Shown: piece by piece, positions 54,005-63,155 of the stretch
Position numbering within the stretch: position 1 is the first letter of the stretch
Layout: every line of letters starts with the position of its first letter
NCBI RefSeq assembly: GCF_014279775.1
Contig: NZ_CP047961.1
Coordinates: 1,054,001-1,118,000 of the forward strand
Direction of reading: 5' to 3'
DNA from: Synechococcus sp. PROS-9-1
GTDB lineage: Bacteria; Cyanobacteriota; Cyanobacteriia; PCC-6307; Cyanobiaceae
Length of the DNA stretch: 64,000 nucleotides
Program-made: the position numbers and the translations under genes
The notes under the pieces: generated by a model
Told to the model about the DNA's origin: nothing
What the model saw: only the letters and a program-made list of their open reading frames with translations
Database searches by the model: none

Positions 54005-54870
54005 TGACTTCAGTTCTTGATTGCAGGCAGGTGGCCAGCGATGCTGATCTGGACGCAGCGAGCCAGCAAGAGCTTGCTGAGATCGCCCGTACAGCTGCAA
54101 ACCTGGGAGCTGCCGTGCTGATGCAGCATTACGGCCGTCTCAGCAGCATCGAAAGTAAGGGGCGTATTGGCGACTTGGTCACAAACGCTGATGTGGCCGC
54201 AGAAAAAGTGGTTCTTGATTACTTAAGAGAGCACACTCCTACGATTGCGATCCTTGCCGAAGAATCCGGCTCCAGTGGTACTCCAGGTTCGTTGTGTTGG
54301 TGCGTGGATCCCCTGGACGGCACAACGAATTTTGCTCACGGATATCCCTTTTTTGCCACTTCAGTGGGCTTGATCTGGAAGGGTTTACCACTGCTGGGTT
54401 CGGTGGCAGTGCCGTTCCTCAATGAGACCTATTGGTGTTCTCCCCATCAAGGGAGCTATCTCAACGACACTCCCATTCATGTGAGTGATTGCATCACCTT
54501 GCAGGACAGCCTTCTCGTGACGGGATTTGCTTACGACAGGCATGAGGTTACCGATAACAATTACGCCGAGTTCTGTTGGCTAACCCATCGATGTCGTGGT
54601 GTAAGGCGGGGTGGGGCCGCAGCCGTTGATCTTGCTTTTGTGGCCAGCGGGCGACTGGACGGCTATTGGGAGCGTGGTTTGGCACCTTGGGACCTGGCAG
54701 CAGGTGCTGCCTTGGTGGCTTGCGCTGGTGGTGTTGTTGGTGATTACAAAGACTCCTTATTCGATGTGGGCGAAGGCAGGATTCTCGCAACGTCTTCAGG
54801 GCTCCATCTCCCGCTCAAACAAGAGCTTGCTCGCGTGACCGCCTTCTCACCCAAGCTTTATGGAGCTTGA
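54004..54870 (+). CDS. Inositol monophosphatase family phosphatase
   Basis: A 288-residue Mg-dependent sugar-phosphate phosphatase. Metal motifs: LAEESGSS (Glu), VDPLDGTTNFAHGYPFF and the C-terminal GLAPWDLAAGAAL (Asp). GD(L)VTNADVAAEK is the typical N-terminal segment. The substrate could be inositol-phosphate, histidinol-phosphate or another sugar phosphate; adjacency to hisZ makes a histidinol-phosphatase role conceivable but unproven. The ATG at 54004 shares one base with the ferredoxin stop; a GTG at 54001 is also possible. Confidence 0.88.
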   Translation: MTSVLDCRQVASDADLDAASQQELAEIARTAANLGAAVLMQHYGRLSSIESKGRIGDLVTNADVAAEKVVLDYLREHTPTIAILAEESGSSGTPGSLCWCVDPLDGTTNFAHGYPFFATSVGLIWKGLPLLGSVAVPFLNETYWCSPHQGSYLNDTPIHVSDCITLQDSLLVTGFAYDRHEVTDNNYAEFCWLTHRCRGVRRGGAAAVDLAFVASGRLDGYWERGLAPWDLAAGAALVACAGGVVGDYKDSLFDVGEGRILATSSGLHLPLKQELARVTAFSPKLYGA

Positions 54871-54905
54871 GGTTCGGCAGTCATAAGATCGTTGTTCGTG
54901 ATTCG

Positions 54906-56096
54906 ATGACTAGCTGGATGGCCCTGCAACCCGCCACGGGCGCTCGAGATCTGAATCCGAAGCAAGTTCAACAAAACCAGCATCTAAGAGAACAGTTAGC
55001 GACGGTCTATCGCCATTGGGGGTACGACGAGGTGTCTCCACCCCAGGTCGAACGGCTCGACACACTGATGGCCGGTGGTGCGATTGCTAGTCATGACGTG
55101 GTTCGGCTCGTAGCCGATGACCCGCTGGGTCTTCGACCAGAGATGACAGCGTCGATTGCTAGAGCAGCCTGCACAAGACTGAAGGATCGGCCTAGGCCGC
55201 TGCGCCTTTGTGCTTGCGGAACCATTTTCGAAAGCCGAACGGCAGAAGAGGGAGGGCTGTGCATCGAGGAAAAACTGCACAGCGGTGTAGAGCTCTTTGG
55301 CGTTAAAGATCTGGCAGCAGAACTTGAACTTCTAACGCTGCTGTTAGAGGCCATGAATGCTCTCTCGCTGTTGGGAGAGCATCAGCCCAAACTGCTGATC
55401 GGCCACACGGCGTTGATGGAATTGGTCTTGGCACCATTTGAGCAACCGATGCGCGAAGACATCCGCACCTGCTTAATCCAATACGACCGACTCGGACTCG
55501 AAGCGATGGGGCTTGATTCATCAGATCTGAGACGGTTAGTGAACCTCCTGGACTGCCGGGGCACACCAAAGACGATTCTTGATTTGTTGGGAGAACACTT
55601 TGGCTCCCAAACCGTTCTCAATGATCTGAACCGCGTATTTGTCCATCTCAGTCCCCTTGCTCAACAACAATCTCTGGCACTTCAATTGGATCCAACCTTT
55701 CACCCTCATCATCAGCTCTATGACGGCTTGGTGTTTCAACTGGTCTGTCAGGGAGTTTCAGCTCCAGTGGTGATTGCCCGTGGAGGTCGTTATGACGGAT
55801 TGGTGGAGCGGTGCGGAGAAAGTGAAGCAAATGCTGCGGGGGTGGGGTTTAGTTTTTGCCTCGACGATATTCGTAACCTTCCTGGCTCTAGTTCCGAGAA
55901 TGCCAAAAATGAATCGAGTGTTTTAATTTGCTGGAGCAATGATTCATGTCTTGAAAAGGCGTTGAGGAAACAGACGAGCTGGCATGCACAAGGGCAGGTT
56001 GCTCAATGTGATCTCAGGCCTTGTTGCAATCGTGAAGAAGCTGAGCAACGTCTCAAGTCTTCGCGATGCAACACCATCGACTGGCTCTCTGACTAG
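54906..56096 (+). CDS. hisZ: ATP phosphoribosyltransferase regulatory subunit HisZ
   Basis: A 396-residue class II synthetase-like protein that activates the short HisG in the first step of histidine synthesis. GARDLNPKQVQQNQHLREQL, LRPEMTASIARAACTRL, LRLCACGTIFE and the late VVIARGGRYDGLVERCG motif are shared with HisRS. No anticodon domain follows, which favours HisZ over HisS. ATG at 54906 or 54918 are both possible; the open frame to 54867 overlaps the phosphatase gene. Confidence 0.88.
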   Translation: MTSWMALQPATGARDLNPKQVQQNQHLREQLATVYRHWGYDEVSPPQVERLDTLMAGGAIASHDVVRLVADDPLGLRPEMTASIARAACTRLKDRPRPLRLCACGTIFESRTAEEGGLCIEEKLHSGVELFGVKDLAAELELLTLLLEAMNALSLLGEHQPKLLIGHTALMELVLAPFEQPMREDIRTCLIQYDRLGLEAMGLDSSDLRRLVNLLDCRGTPKTILDLLGEHFGSQTVLNDLNRVFVHLSPLAQQQSLALQLDPTFHPHHQLYDGLVFQLVCQGVSAPVVIARGGRYDGLVERCGESEANAAGVGFSFCLDDIRNLPGSSSENAKNESSVLICWSNDSCLEKALRKQTSWHAQGQVAQCDLRPCCNREEAEQRLKSSRCNTIDWLSD

Positions 56097-56122
56097 ATTG
56101 CCAATGACAGACAACCACCGCT

Positions 56123-56347
56123 ATGGCACACACGATCGTCACCGACATCTGCGAGGGCGTTGCTGACTGTGTCGATGCTTGTCCCGTTGCCTGCATCAAC
56201 CCAGGACGTGGGAAAAACAAAAAAGGGACCGATTTTTATTGGATTGATTTCGATACCTGCATTGACTGTGGCATTTGTCTCCAGGTTTGCCCAGTAGCAA
56301 ACGCCATCCTTCCTGAGGAGCGAGCTGACCTACAACAGCCTGGCTGA
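56123..56347 (+). CDS. Bacterial-type ferredoxin, probably 7Fe/8Fe
   Basis: A 74-residue ferredoxin with eight cysteines: C10, C16, C20, C24 and C46, C49, C52, C56. The second half is a standard CxxCxxCxxxCP motif. The first is C10-x5-C16-x3-C20-P-x2-C24, without the CxxCxxC start of a normal [4Fe-4S] site. By comparison with Azotobacter FdI this fits [3Fe-4S] (C10, C16, C56) plus [4Fe-4S] (C20, C46, C49, C52). It lies 26 bp after hisZ and may be co-transcribed. Confidence 0.88.
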   Translation: MAHTIVTDICEGVADCVDACPVACINPGRGKNKKGTDFYWIDFDTCIDCGICLQVCPVANAILPEERADLQQPG

Positions 56348-56649
56348 TGTCCGATGATCTTCAATTGATCGGATAACCGAAAGTTGTGATCAAATAGTTA
56401 ATAATAGAACTTTATTTTGTTATCTTTATGATTATTTGAATGAATCGAATGAGGGATGATTAATCCCTTTTACGTTGTGCAGAGATTTTCTTGCATACAA
56501 GAGCATGGTCCCTATGGGGGTTACCTCGTTGTTGATATCTACGCATTCAAACGAGCACAAAGCTTTGAAAAGGTTCGGAGAACCCCCTCAGCAGGCTGTT
56601 GTGCCCGGATGGGTTGTTTCTCTAAAATTGAGTTTTTCAAGTTGCTGTC
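56348..56649. promoter_or_regulatory. AT-rich intergenic region upstream of htpG
   Basis: About 300 bp without a credible gene. A short inverted repeat TCCGAT (56350-56355) / ATCGGA (56368-56373) follows the ferredoxin stop. 56375-56460 is strongly AT-rich, and the remainder is the probable htpG leader/promoter. I saw no CIRCE-type element. Frames in the region lack coding features. Confidence 0.4.
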
Positions 56650-58554
56650 ATGTCGGTGTTGGACGAGCAGGGTCAAATTCAGATCCACACCGAGAATATT
56701 TTTCCAATCATTAAAAAGGCTGTCTACTCCGGCCATGAGGTCTTTCTGCGAGAGCTTGTTAGCAATGGCGTTGATGCCATCAGCAAGCGGAGAATGGCTG
56801 CTATGGCTGGCGATTGCAGCGAAGGAGACGATGGCACAATTAAAATTCATGTAGACCGCGAGGCCAAAACTCTCACCATTTCCGACAACGGAATTGGTAT
56901 GACGGCTGATGAGGTTAAGCGGTATATCAATCAAGTGGCTTTTTCTAGCGCTGAAGACTTTCTCGAGAAATACAAGCAAGAAGATGATGCCATCATCGGC
57001 CACTTCGGTTTAGGTTTTTATTCGAGCTTTATGGTGGCGGCGCGCGTTGAACTGCTCACCAAATCTGCCAAGCCTGACCATGAAGCGGTTCTTTGGTCCT
57101 GCGACGGGTCGCCCAATTTCAACCTGACTAGCGCAGAGCGAGTTGATGCAGGAACAGATGTCATCCTGCATCTCATGGAAGAAGAATTAGAATATATAGA
57201 GCCAGCAAGAATTCGCACGCTTATCAATACGTACTGCGATTTTATGTCAGTACCTGTGCAGCTTGAAGGAGAAACAATTAATAAGATGGTAGCTCCATGG
57301 CGTAAGAGTGCTCGAGAGCTTTCGGATCAAGATTATATTGATCTTTATCATTATCTTTATCCATTCCAAGGTGATCCCTTGCTTTGGGTCCATTTGAATA
57401 CAGATTACCCGTACAATTTGCAAGGAATACTCTTCTTCCCCAAGCAAACGGGTAGAGCTGATTGGGAGAAAGGAGAAATCAAGCTCTACTGTAATCAAGT
57501 ATTTGTTAGCGATTCAATCAAGGAAGTGGTCCCCCGCTATCTTCTCCCTTTAAGAGGAGTGATTGACTCACCTGATATTCCATTAAATGTGAGCAGAAGT
57601 GCGCTTCAGACCGATCGCCGTGTGCGCTCCATTGGAAATTTTGTTGCCAAGAAAGTTTCAGACCGTCTTCGCAGTCTTAAAAAAGACGATGCACAAGCCT
57701 ATACAGAAGCTTGGGAGTCTTTAGCACCGTTCGTGAAAATCGGTGCCATGGAAGATGACAAGTTTGCTGAGCAAGTGGAAGAGTTAGTGATGTTTGCCAC
57801 CAGCGCACCCATCTCCACTGACGATAATCCGGATCCAATTGGAGGAGGTGAGCGCAATTTCACAACTCTTGATGGGTACCGTCGCCGTCTGCCTGATGAT
57901 GAAAAGATCATTTTGTATTGCACTGACGAAGTTTCACAATCAGCAGCACTCAACTTATGGACGTCACAAGAGCGAGAAGTGTTGTACGCCGATACCGTTA
58001 TTGATAGTCAATTCATCCCTTGGCTTGAATCACGACACGACGAATTAAAATTTCAGCGTGTTGATGCTGAGTTGGATGCTTCGCTTAAGGAAGAAACACC
58101 TGAATTAAGTGATGGTGATGGAGAGACCAAAAGTGAAAGCTTGCGAAAATTGATCAAAGATGCATTATCTAACGATAAAGTAACGATTCAAGTTCAATCC
58201 CTCAAATCTGGCTCAGAAGGACCTGCTGCCCTGATTTTGCTTCCAGAACAAATGCGTCGTATGAACGATATCGGTGCGTTGATGGACCAGCGGCTGCCAG
58301 GTTTGCCTGATTATCACGTCTTGCTCGTGAATCAAAAGCACCCCCTTGTGGAAGGTCTGCTCAAGCTTCAAGCCGGGGGTGTCATCGTTGGCGATGTTGG
58401 TCAATCTCCTAGCGAAGTACTTGCACGAGACCTGGCCCAACATCTTTATGAAACAGCAAAGCTGTCCGTGGGAGGCTTAGATCCCAAGGAACTTGCGAGT
58501 TTCCAAACCAACAATATGCAGCTGATGTCTCGCTTGATGGAACGGGGCTTCTGA
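56650..58554 (+). CDS. htpG: Hsp90 chaperone HtpG
   Basis: A 634-residue cytosolic Hsp90. The GHKL ATPase is clear: FLRELVSNGVDAISK, ISDNGIGMT, IGHFGLGFYSSFMVA and DVILHLMEEE. The middle domain has LFFPKQ and GVIDSPDIPLNVSRSALQ. The C-terminal dimerisation domain is present but, as in bacteria, without MEEVD. In cyanobacteria HtpG supports heat, high-light and oxidative stress tolerance and binds phycobilisome linkers. Followed by rpmB after 61 bp. Confidence 0.96.
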   Translation: MSVLDEQGQIQIHTENIFPIIKKAVYSGHEVFLRELVSNGVDAISKRRMAAMAGDCSEGDDGTIKIHVDREAKTLTISDNGIGMTADEVKRYINQVAFSSAEDFLEKYKQEDDAIIGHFGLGFYSSFMVAARVELLTKSAKPDHEAVLWSCDGSPNFNLTSAERVDAGTDVILHLMEEELEYIEPARIRTLINTYCDFMSVPVQLEGETINKMVAPWRKSARELSDQDYIDLYHYLYPFQGDPLLWVHLNTDYPYNLQGILFFPKQTGRADWEKGEIKLYCNQVFVSDSIKEVVPRYLLPLRGVIDSPDIPLNVSRSALQTDRRVRSIGNFVAKKVSDRLRSLKKDDAQAYTEAWESLAPFVKIGAMEDDKFAEQVEELVMFATSAPISTDDNPDPIGGGERNFTTLDGYRRRLPDDEKIILYCTDEVSQSAALNLWTSQEREVLYADTVIDSQFIPWLESRHDELKFQRVDAELDASLKEETPELSDGDGETKSESLRKLIKDALSNDKVTIQVQSLKSGSEGPAALILLPEQMRRMNDIGALMDQRLPGLPDYHVLLVNQKHPLVEGLLKLQAGGVIVGDVGQSPSEVLARDLAQHLYETAKLSVGGLDPKELASFQTNNMQLMSRLMERGF

Positions 58555-58615
58555 TCAGACCCTTTGCTAATATGAGCCATCGGCCAATGGCCATCGCTTT
58601 CTTAAGGACGCCGTT

Positions 58616-58852
58616 ATGTCACGGGTATGTCAGCTCACAGGTACTCGTGCCAACAACGGCATGGCTGTGAGCCACTCGCATATACGTACCAAAAAGCTGC
58701 AGCAGGCCAACCTGCAGCAGCGACGTCTGTGGTGGGCTGAGGGGAAACGTTGGATCAACATTCGCATCACGACACGTGCACTCAAGACCATCCAGAAAAA
58801 AGGGTTGGGTGCCTATGCACGGTCACTGGGAGTGAACCTCGCAAAGCTCTGA
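58616..58852 (+). CDS. rpmB: 50S ribosomal protein L28
   Basis: A 78-residue ribosomal protein. [21 protein letters not shown] and the following [15 protein letters not shown] with [14 protein letters not shown] are diagnostic of L28. AAGGA is 8 bp upstream of the ATG, a good ribosome binding site. Confidence 0.97.
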   Translation: MSRVCQLTGTRANNGMAVSHSHIRTKKLQQANLQQRRLWWAEGKRWINIRITTRALKTIQKKGLGAYARSLGVNLAKL

Positions 58853-58886
58853 ACCTCTTTAGAATTTAGAAACTGACAGCAGTTTC

Positions 58887-59438
58887 ATGAAAAGACGATC
58901 CCTACTCCAGACTGCAGTTCTGGGAGCAGGGATTTTTTTATTGACGCCTGCTCGTGTAAGGGCGCTAGGTGGTACATCCCCTGAGATCGGAATAAAAGCC
59001 CCAGATTTTGATCTTCTCGGGTTCAGTAGTGTCAATCCAGAGCAAAAGCATTGGAATCTCGGCAACCTTCAGGGACGTTGGCTGGTCGTTTACTTTTATC
59101 CGAGAGATTTCACCTCTGGTTGCACGATCGAAGCCCATGGCTTTCAGGAAGCATTGCCAGCGTTCCAAAAGCAAGGAGCAGAGGTTCTTGCCATCAGTGC
59201 AGACTCAGTTAGCGATCATGAGTCGTTTTGTAGCTCTGAAGAGTTGAAGTTTCCCTTGCTCTCCGACCCGGATGGTCTTGTAAGCAAGGCTTACGGTTCC
59301 TGGATGGCGCCATATTCGATGCGGCATACGTTCCTCATCGATCCACAGTCCGTGCTTCAAGCTGTTTGGACAGGGGTTCGTCCCGTTGGGCATGCCAACG
59401 AGGTACTAAGCCGCCTCAAAGAGTTACAGACCGGTTGA
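58887..59438 (+). CDS. PrxQ/BCP-type peroxiredoxin with signal peptide, resolving Cys shifted
   Basis: A 183-residue peroxiredoxin. MKRRSLLQTAVLGAGIFLLT and a likely ARVRA site form a Tat- or Sec-like signal, which would place it in the periplasm or thylakoid lumen. The fold motifs are KAPDFDLLG, VVYFYPRDFTSGCTIEA and PLLSDPDGLVSKAYGSW. The peroxidatic Cys is C79. The resolving Cys normally five residues later is a His here; the only other Cys is C115 (SFCSSEEL). This may be a 1-Cys or an atypical 2-Cys enzyme. Confidence 0.85.
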   Translation: MKRRSLLQTAVLGAGIFLLTPARVRALGGTSPEIGIKAPDFDLLGFSSVNPEQKHWNLGNLQGRWLVVYFYPRDFTSGCTIEAHGFQEALPAFQKQGAEVLAISADSVSDHESFCSSEELKFPLLSDPDGLVSKAYGSWMAPYSMRHTFLIDPQSVLQAVWTGVRPVGHANEVLSRLKELQTG

Positions 59439-59506
59439 GTCACCAGCGCGTGTTAGAGATGGGATGTTGACCATGGTTCGGTAGAGCCAGGAAAGAGAGG
59501 TGAAGC

Positions 59507-61003
59507 ATGGCGGTCACAAAGGGACAAAGTCCGTTCATTCTTCTGTACCATCGCACACCATTTGATGAAGGAAAAGATGAAAATGGCAATAGGGTTTGGT
59601 GCGACCAGAAAAGCCCAAATGGAATTATTCCGACCCTAAGAAATTTATTTCGAACGCGAGAAAATGGTACTTGGATTGCTTGGAGGAAAGTAGATAAAAT
59701 TGAAGATGCGATGGATGAAAGCATCTCGATGTCTGATCCGAAGCCATTTACTTTGTGCAGAATTCCATTAGAAGAGAATCAAATATCAAGTTTTTATCAT
59801 GTAACCTCAAAAGAGTCTTTCTGGCCAATACTTCATACCTTTCCAACCCATTTTAATGTTAACAATGCCGACTGGGGTATTTTCGAAGAAGTTAATCTTC
59901 GTTTTGCAAAAGCCGCTTGTCACCAGGCCGCCGAAGCAGCAACCGTTTGGATTCATGACTACAACTTGTGGCTTGTTCCTGGCTATATAAGGGAATTAAG
60001 GCCTGACCTAAAGATTGCTTTCTTTCATCACACACCCTTCCCTGGAAATGATGTGTTTGCTATTTTGCCTTGGCGCGAGCAAATCCTCGAGAGCCTTTTA
60101 TCCTGTGATGTCGTGGGGTTTCATATTCCACGTTATACCGAAAACTTTGCGAGAGCGGCAAACTGTTTATTAGGTGCAGAAAAAGGTTCAAAGCAACCTG
60201 TTAATTCAAGATTTGTCTCAACCGGTTCTGCTTTAACGGAGCCCTCAGAAACCCCTTGTTTGCATTACAAGGGCCGAAAGATTCAACTATTGTCTTCTCC
60301 TGTTGGAACATCGCCAGATGTTATCCAAGAACTCGCAGCTCGGGCTGATGTTCAAGAATTAGCTGATCAGATTGATGACGACACTAAGAAAGGTAGGAAA
60401 CTAATCCTTTCTGCGAGCCGTGTGGATTACACCAAGGGCAATGAAGAGCTCCTGCTTGCCTTTGAACGTTTACTAGAACATCGCCCCGATTGGCATGGAA
60501 AAGTTGTTCTAATGCTCGCTTGTGTAGCAGCTGCAAGTGGGATGAAAATCTACGAAGATACGCAACGTACGATCGAAGAAACTGCAGGGCGTATCAACGG
60601 ACGATTTAGTTTGATTGATTGGGTTCCAATACGTTTCTCCACACGACGCATACCTTATGAAGAAATGGTTGCTTGGTTTACTCGTTCAGATATCTGTTGG
60701 ATTACACCTCTTCGCGATGGATTGAATTTGGTCGCTAAGGAATATGCTGCTGCTCGTAAGGATCGAGGTGGTGTTTTAGTGCTCTCAGAGTTTACAGGTG
60801 CTTCCGTTGTTCTTGATGGTGCAATTCTGACCAATCCTTATTCACATCGGCAGATGGATGAGGCGATTGAAAGGGCATTGGAAATGCCTCAAGACGAACA
60901 AATTAAAAGAATGACGAGGATGAGTAGTGCTGTTGAGAGCTTCACCGTGAGTGATTGGGTTAGCGAACAAATGGATGCTCTTGAAGGTCGGAAAAGTGAT
61001 TAG
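59507..61003 (+). CDS. ggpS: Glucosylglycerol-phosphate synthase
   Basis: A 498-residue GT20-family enzyme joining ADP-glucose and glycerol-3-phosphate, the committed step of the osmolyte glucosylglycerol. GPs differ from trehalose-phosphate synthase in the N-terminal LLYHRTPFDEG. Other motifs: WIHDYNLWLVPGYIREL, AFFHHTPFPGNDVF, SASRVDYTKGNEELL and TPLRDGLNLVAKEYAA. GAGAGG upstream gives a fair ribosome binding site. It heads the ggt operon, 2 bp before ggtB. It is likely salt-induced, as in other cyanobacteria. Confidence 0.93.
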   Translation: MAVTKGQSPFILLYHRTPFDEGKDENGNRVWCDQKSPNGIIPTLRNLFRTRENGTWIAWRKVDKIEDAMDESISMSDPKPFTLCRIPLEENQISSFYHVTSKESFWPILHTFPTHFNVNNADWGIFEEVNLRFAKAACHQAAEAATVWIHDYNLWLVPGYIRELRPDLKIAFFHHTPFPGNDVFAILPWREQILESLLSCDVVGFHIPRYTENFARAANCLLGAEKGSKQPVNSRFVSTGSALTEPSETPCLHYKGRKIQLLSSPVGTSPDVIQELAARADVQELADQIDDDTKKGRKLILSASRVDYTKGNEELLLAFERLLEHRPDWHGKVVLMLACVAAASGMKIYEDTQRTIEETAGRINGRFSLIDWVPIRFSTRRIPYEEMVAWFTRSDICWITPLRDGLNLVAKEYAAARKDRGGVLVLSEFTGASVVLDGAILTNPYSHRQMDEAIERALEMPQDEQIKRMTRMSSAVESFTVSDWVSEQMDALEGRKSD

Positions 61004-61005
61004 TC

Positions 61006-62277
61006 ATGAAGCAGAGTACATTTATTAGAAGAATTTTTGCTTCCTTATTCGCTGTTTTAATTTGTAGTGCTGGTTTTGGCCTTGTACGGGCAAGAACAAT
61101 TGAATCAGTTACGTTTTTGATGGCGGCTCCCTTTGCAGATGCTACTCGAGATTTGGTTAAGCAATTTAATCAAGAGCATCGTGGTGAAATCAACCTGAAA
61201 GTTGTTAGGGGGCCATTGGAAACAGAAGCAATGTCTGATTTAGCGATCAGTAGTTTGCTATTAGGTAATGCACCATTTGATGGCTTACTCATGGATGTCA
61301 CTTGGCTACCAAAGTATGCGGCAGCTGGTTGGATGGAACCCTTAGAGGATTTTTTCAATGAAAAGGATGTGCATGCTCTGGCGATAGGAGCACGGGAGGG
61401 GAACTCATATGACGGGCATCTTTATCGTTGGCCGCTGACTGCAGATATGGGTTTGCTCTATTACAGAACTGACCTGATGGAGCAACCACCAGAAACCCCA
61501 GAAGAATTAGTCTTAGTTAGTCAATCCTTACAAAAGGATCGAAAAGTTGATTGGGGTTATGTTTGGCAAGGCCGTCAGTATGAGGGTCTTAGTTGTGTCT
61601 ATTTAGAAATGATTGATGGTTTTGGGGGTGATTGGTTACAACCTAATAACAATCACATTGGATTAGATTTAGATCCAGGCGTGCAAGCAGCAGCTTGGCT
61701 GCAGGAACTAATTGATCAAGGGGTCAGCCCAAACGCAGTCACAAATTATGCTGAACCTGAGGCTTTACAGAGTTTCAAGGTTGGAGATGCCGCATTCATG
61801 CGCAACTGGCCCTACGCATGGACTGAACTTCAAAAATTAGATAGCGCCGTAAAAGGGAATGTTGGTATTACCACCATGGTGGCTAGGCCTGGTCACTCCA
61901 CTGCCACTCTTGGAAGCTGGGGGCTTACGGTTCTAAAAGGATCTGCGCATGTGAATGCCTCGATCGAAGCGATCCGTTTTCTAACAAATGAGTCATCACA
62001 AAAGCAGCTATTTCTGAAGCATGGCTATACACCAACACAACAAAGTGTTTTTGATGATCCTCAACTACTACAAGATAAACCAATCTTGGCGGAATTTGGC
62101 CAAGCCCTAAAAGTTGTTAAGGCGAGGCCTGAAACACCCTTGTATGCTCAAATTAGTGATGTCTTAACTCGCCAACTTAGTAGCATTCTTACCCGTGAGA
62201 CGACTCCAAAGGATGGGATGAATGTAGCTACCTCACACACCAATCAAATCCTGATCTCAGCAGGTGAGAAATTGTGA
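61006..62277 (+). CDS. ggtB: ABC transporter substrate-binding protein, probably GgtB
   Basis: A 423-residue family-1 sugar-binding protein. The signal peptide is basic (MKQSTFIRRI) plus hydrophobic (FASLFAVLICSAGFGLV). Mature motifs include FDGLLMDVTWLPKYAAAGWMEPL, YRWPLTADMGLLYYRTDLM and AAFMRNWPYAWTEL, which are typical of extracellular sugar binders. The assignment to GgtB (glucosylglycerol/sucrose/trehalose uptake) rests on position after ggpS and before two permeases. Confidence 0.85.
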   Translation: MKQSTFIRRIFASLFAVLICSAGFGLVRARTIESVTFLMAAPFADATRDLVKQFNQEHRGEINLKVVRGPLETEAMSDLAISSLLLGNAPFDGLLMDVTWLPKYAAAGWMEPLEDFFNEKDVHALAIGAREGNSYDGHLYRWPLTADMGLLYYRTDLMEQPPETPEELVLVSQSLQKDRKVDWGYVWQGRQYEGLSCVYLEMIDGFGGDWLQPNNNHIGLDLDPGVQAAAWLQELIDQGVSPNAVTNYAEPEALQSFKVGDAAFMRNWPYAWTELQKLDSAVKGNVGITTMVARPGHSTATLGSWGLTVLKGSAHVNASIEAIRFLTNESSQKQLFLKHGYTPTQQSVFDDPQLLQDKPILAEFGQALKVVKARPETPLYAQISDVLTRQLSSILTRETTPKDGMNVATSHTNQILISAGEKL

Positions 62278-63155
62278 CTGTCTTTCTGCTATTACCATCA
62301 CTACTTTTTCTTCTAGTTGTTTTTGTTGGCCCCTTATTTCGTTATGCGTGGCTGAGTTTCCATGCCGACTCCGTGATGACTGGCTTAATTGCCATTCCGA
62401 ATGGTAGTGCGAATTGGCTGCGCTTGGTGCAGGATCAACGCTATTGGCAAGATCTTGGCCAAACACTACGTTTTGCTGGAGCCTCTGTTGGACTTGAGCT
62501 CTTTCTTGCTCTGATTATCGCTCTGCTTTTGGATCAGCGCTGGCGTGGACGAGATCTCGTTCGCACCCTGGCCTTGATCCCTTGGGCCTTACCAACCACG
62601 GTGATGGCGCTTGGTTGGCGTTGGATCTTCAATACACCTTATGGTCCTATTGATTATTTTACCAACTTGGTTGGCATTGGTTCACTAAATATTCTCGGAG
62701 ACCCTAACCTTACATGGATGGCCACGGTATGGGCAGATGTTTGGAAAACAACGCCATTTGCAGCATTAATTCTGTTGGCTGGGTTACAGACGATTCCCGT
62801 TGACCTTTATGAAGCAGTACGACTAGAAGGTGGTAATCCCCTCATCTGTTTACGACGAATCACGCTTCCGTTGCTGCGACCATATATTCTTCTTGCCTTA
62901 TTATTTAGACTGGCTCAAGCATTCGGAGTCTTTGATTTAATTCAAGTTCTCACGGGAGGTGGTCCTGCCAGTAGTACCGAAAGTGTTGCTTTATATGCTT
63001 ATTGGAATGCACTGAGATTTTTAGACTTTGGATACAGTTCCACTATCATTATGGGAAGTTTTTTACTCATCAGTGTGATTTGTTTAATTGCCTGGATCGG
63101 TTTGCAAATTCTTATTCCTACCCATTCAGAATCCAGAGGAGTCATTAAATCATGA
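62274..63155 (+). CDS. ggtC: Sugar ABC transporter permease, probably GgtC
   Basis: A 293-residue MalF-type permease with about six transmembrane segments, starting VFLLLPSLLFLLVVFVGPLF. The EAA loop is VDLYEAVRLEGGNPLICLRRITLPLL. Start GTG at 62274 overlaps the ggtB stop as GTGA. It forms the pore with the next gene product. Confidence 0.87.
   Translation: MTVFLLLPSLLFLLVVFVGPLFRYAWLSFHADSVMTGLIAIPNGSANWLRLVQDQRYWQDLGQTLRFAGASVGLELFLALIIALLLDQRWRGRDLVRTLALIPWALPTTVMALGWRWIFNTPYGPIDYFTNLVGIGSLNILGDPNLTWMATVWADVWKTTPFAALILLAGLQTIPVDLYEAVRLEGGNPLICLRRITLPLLRPYILLALLFRLAQAFGVFDLIQVLTGGGPASSTESVALYAYWNALRFLDFGYSSTIIMGSFLLISVICLIAWIGLQILIPTHSESRGVIKS

Noticed and set aside
56456-56854. Frame(s) across the htpG 5' region as a gene
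   Set aside because: They overlap the well-supported htpG start and show no family resemblance; the sequence looks like a leader region.
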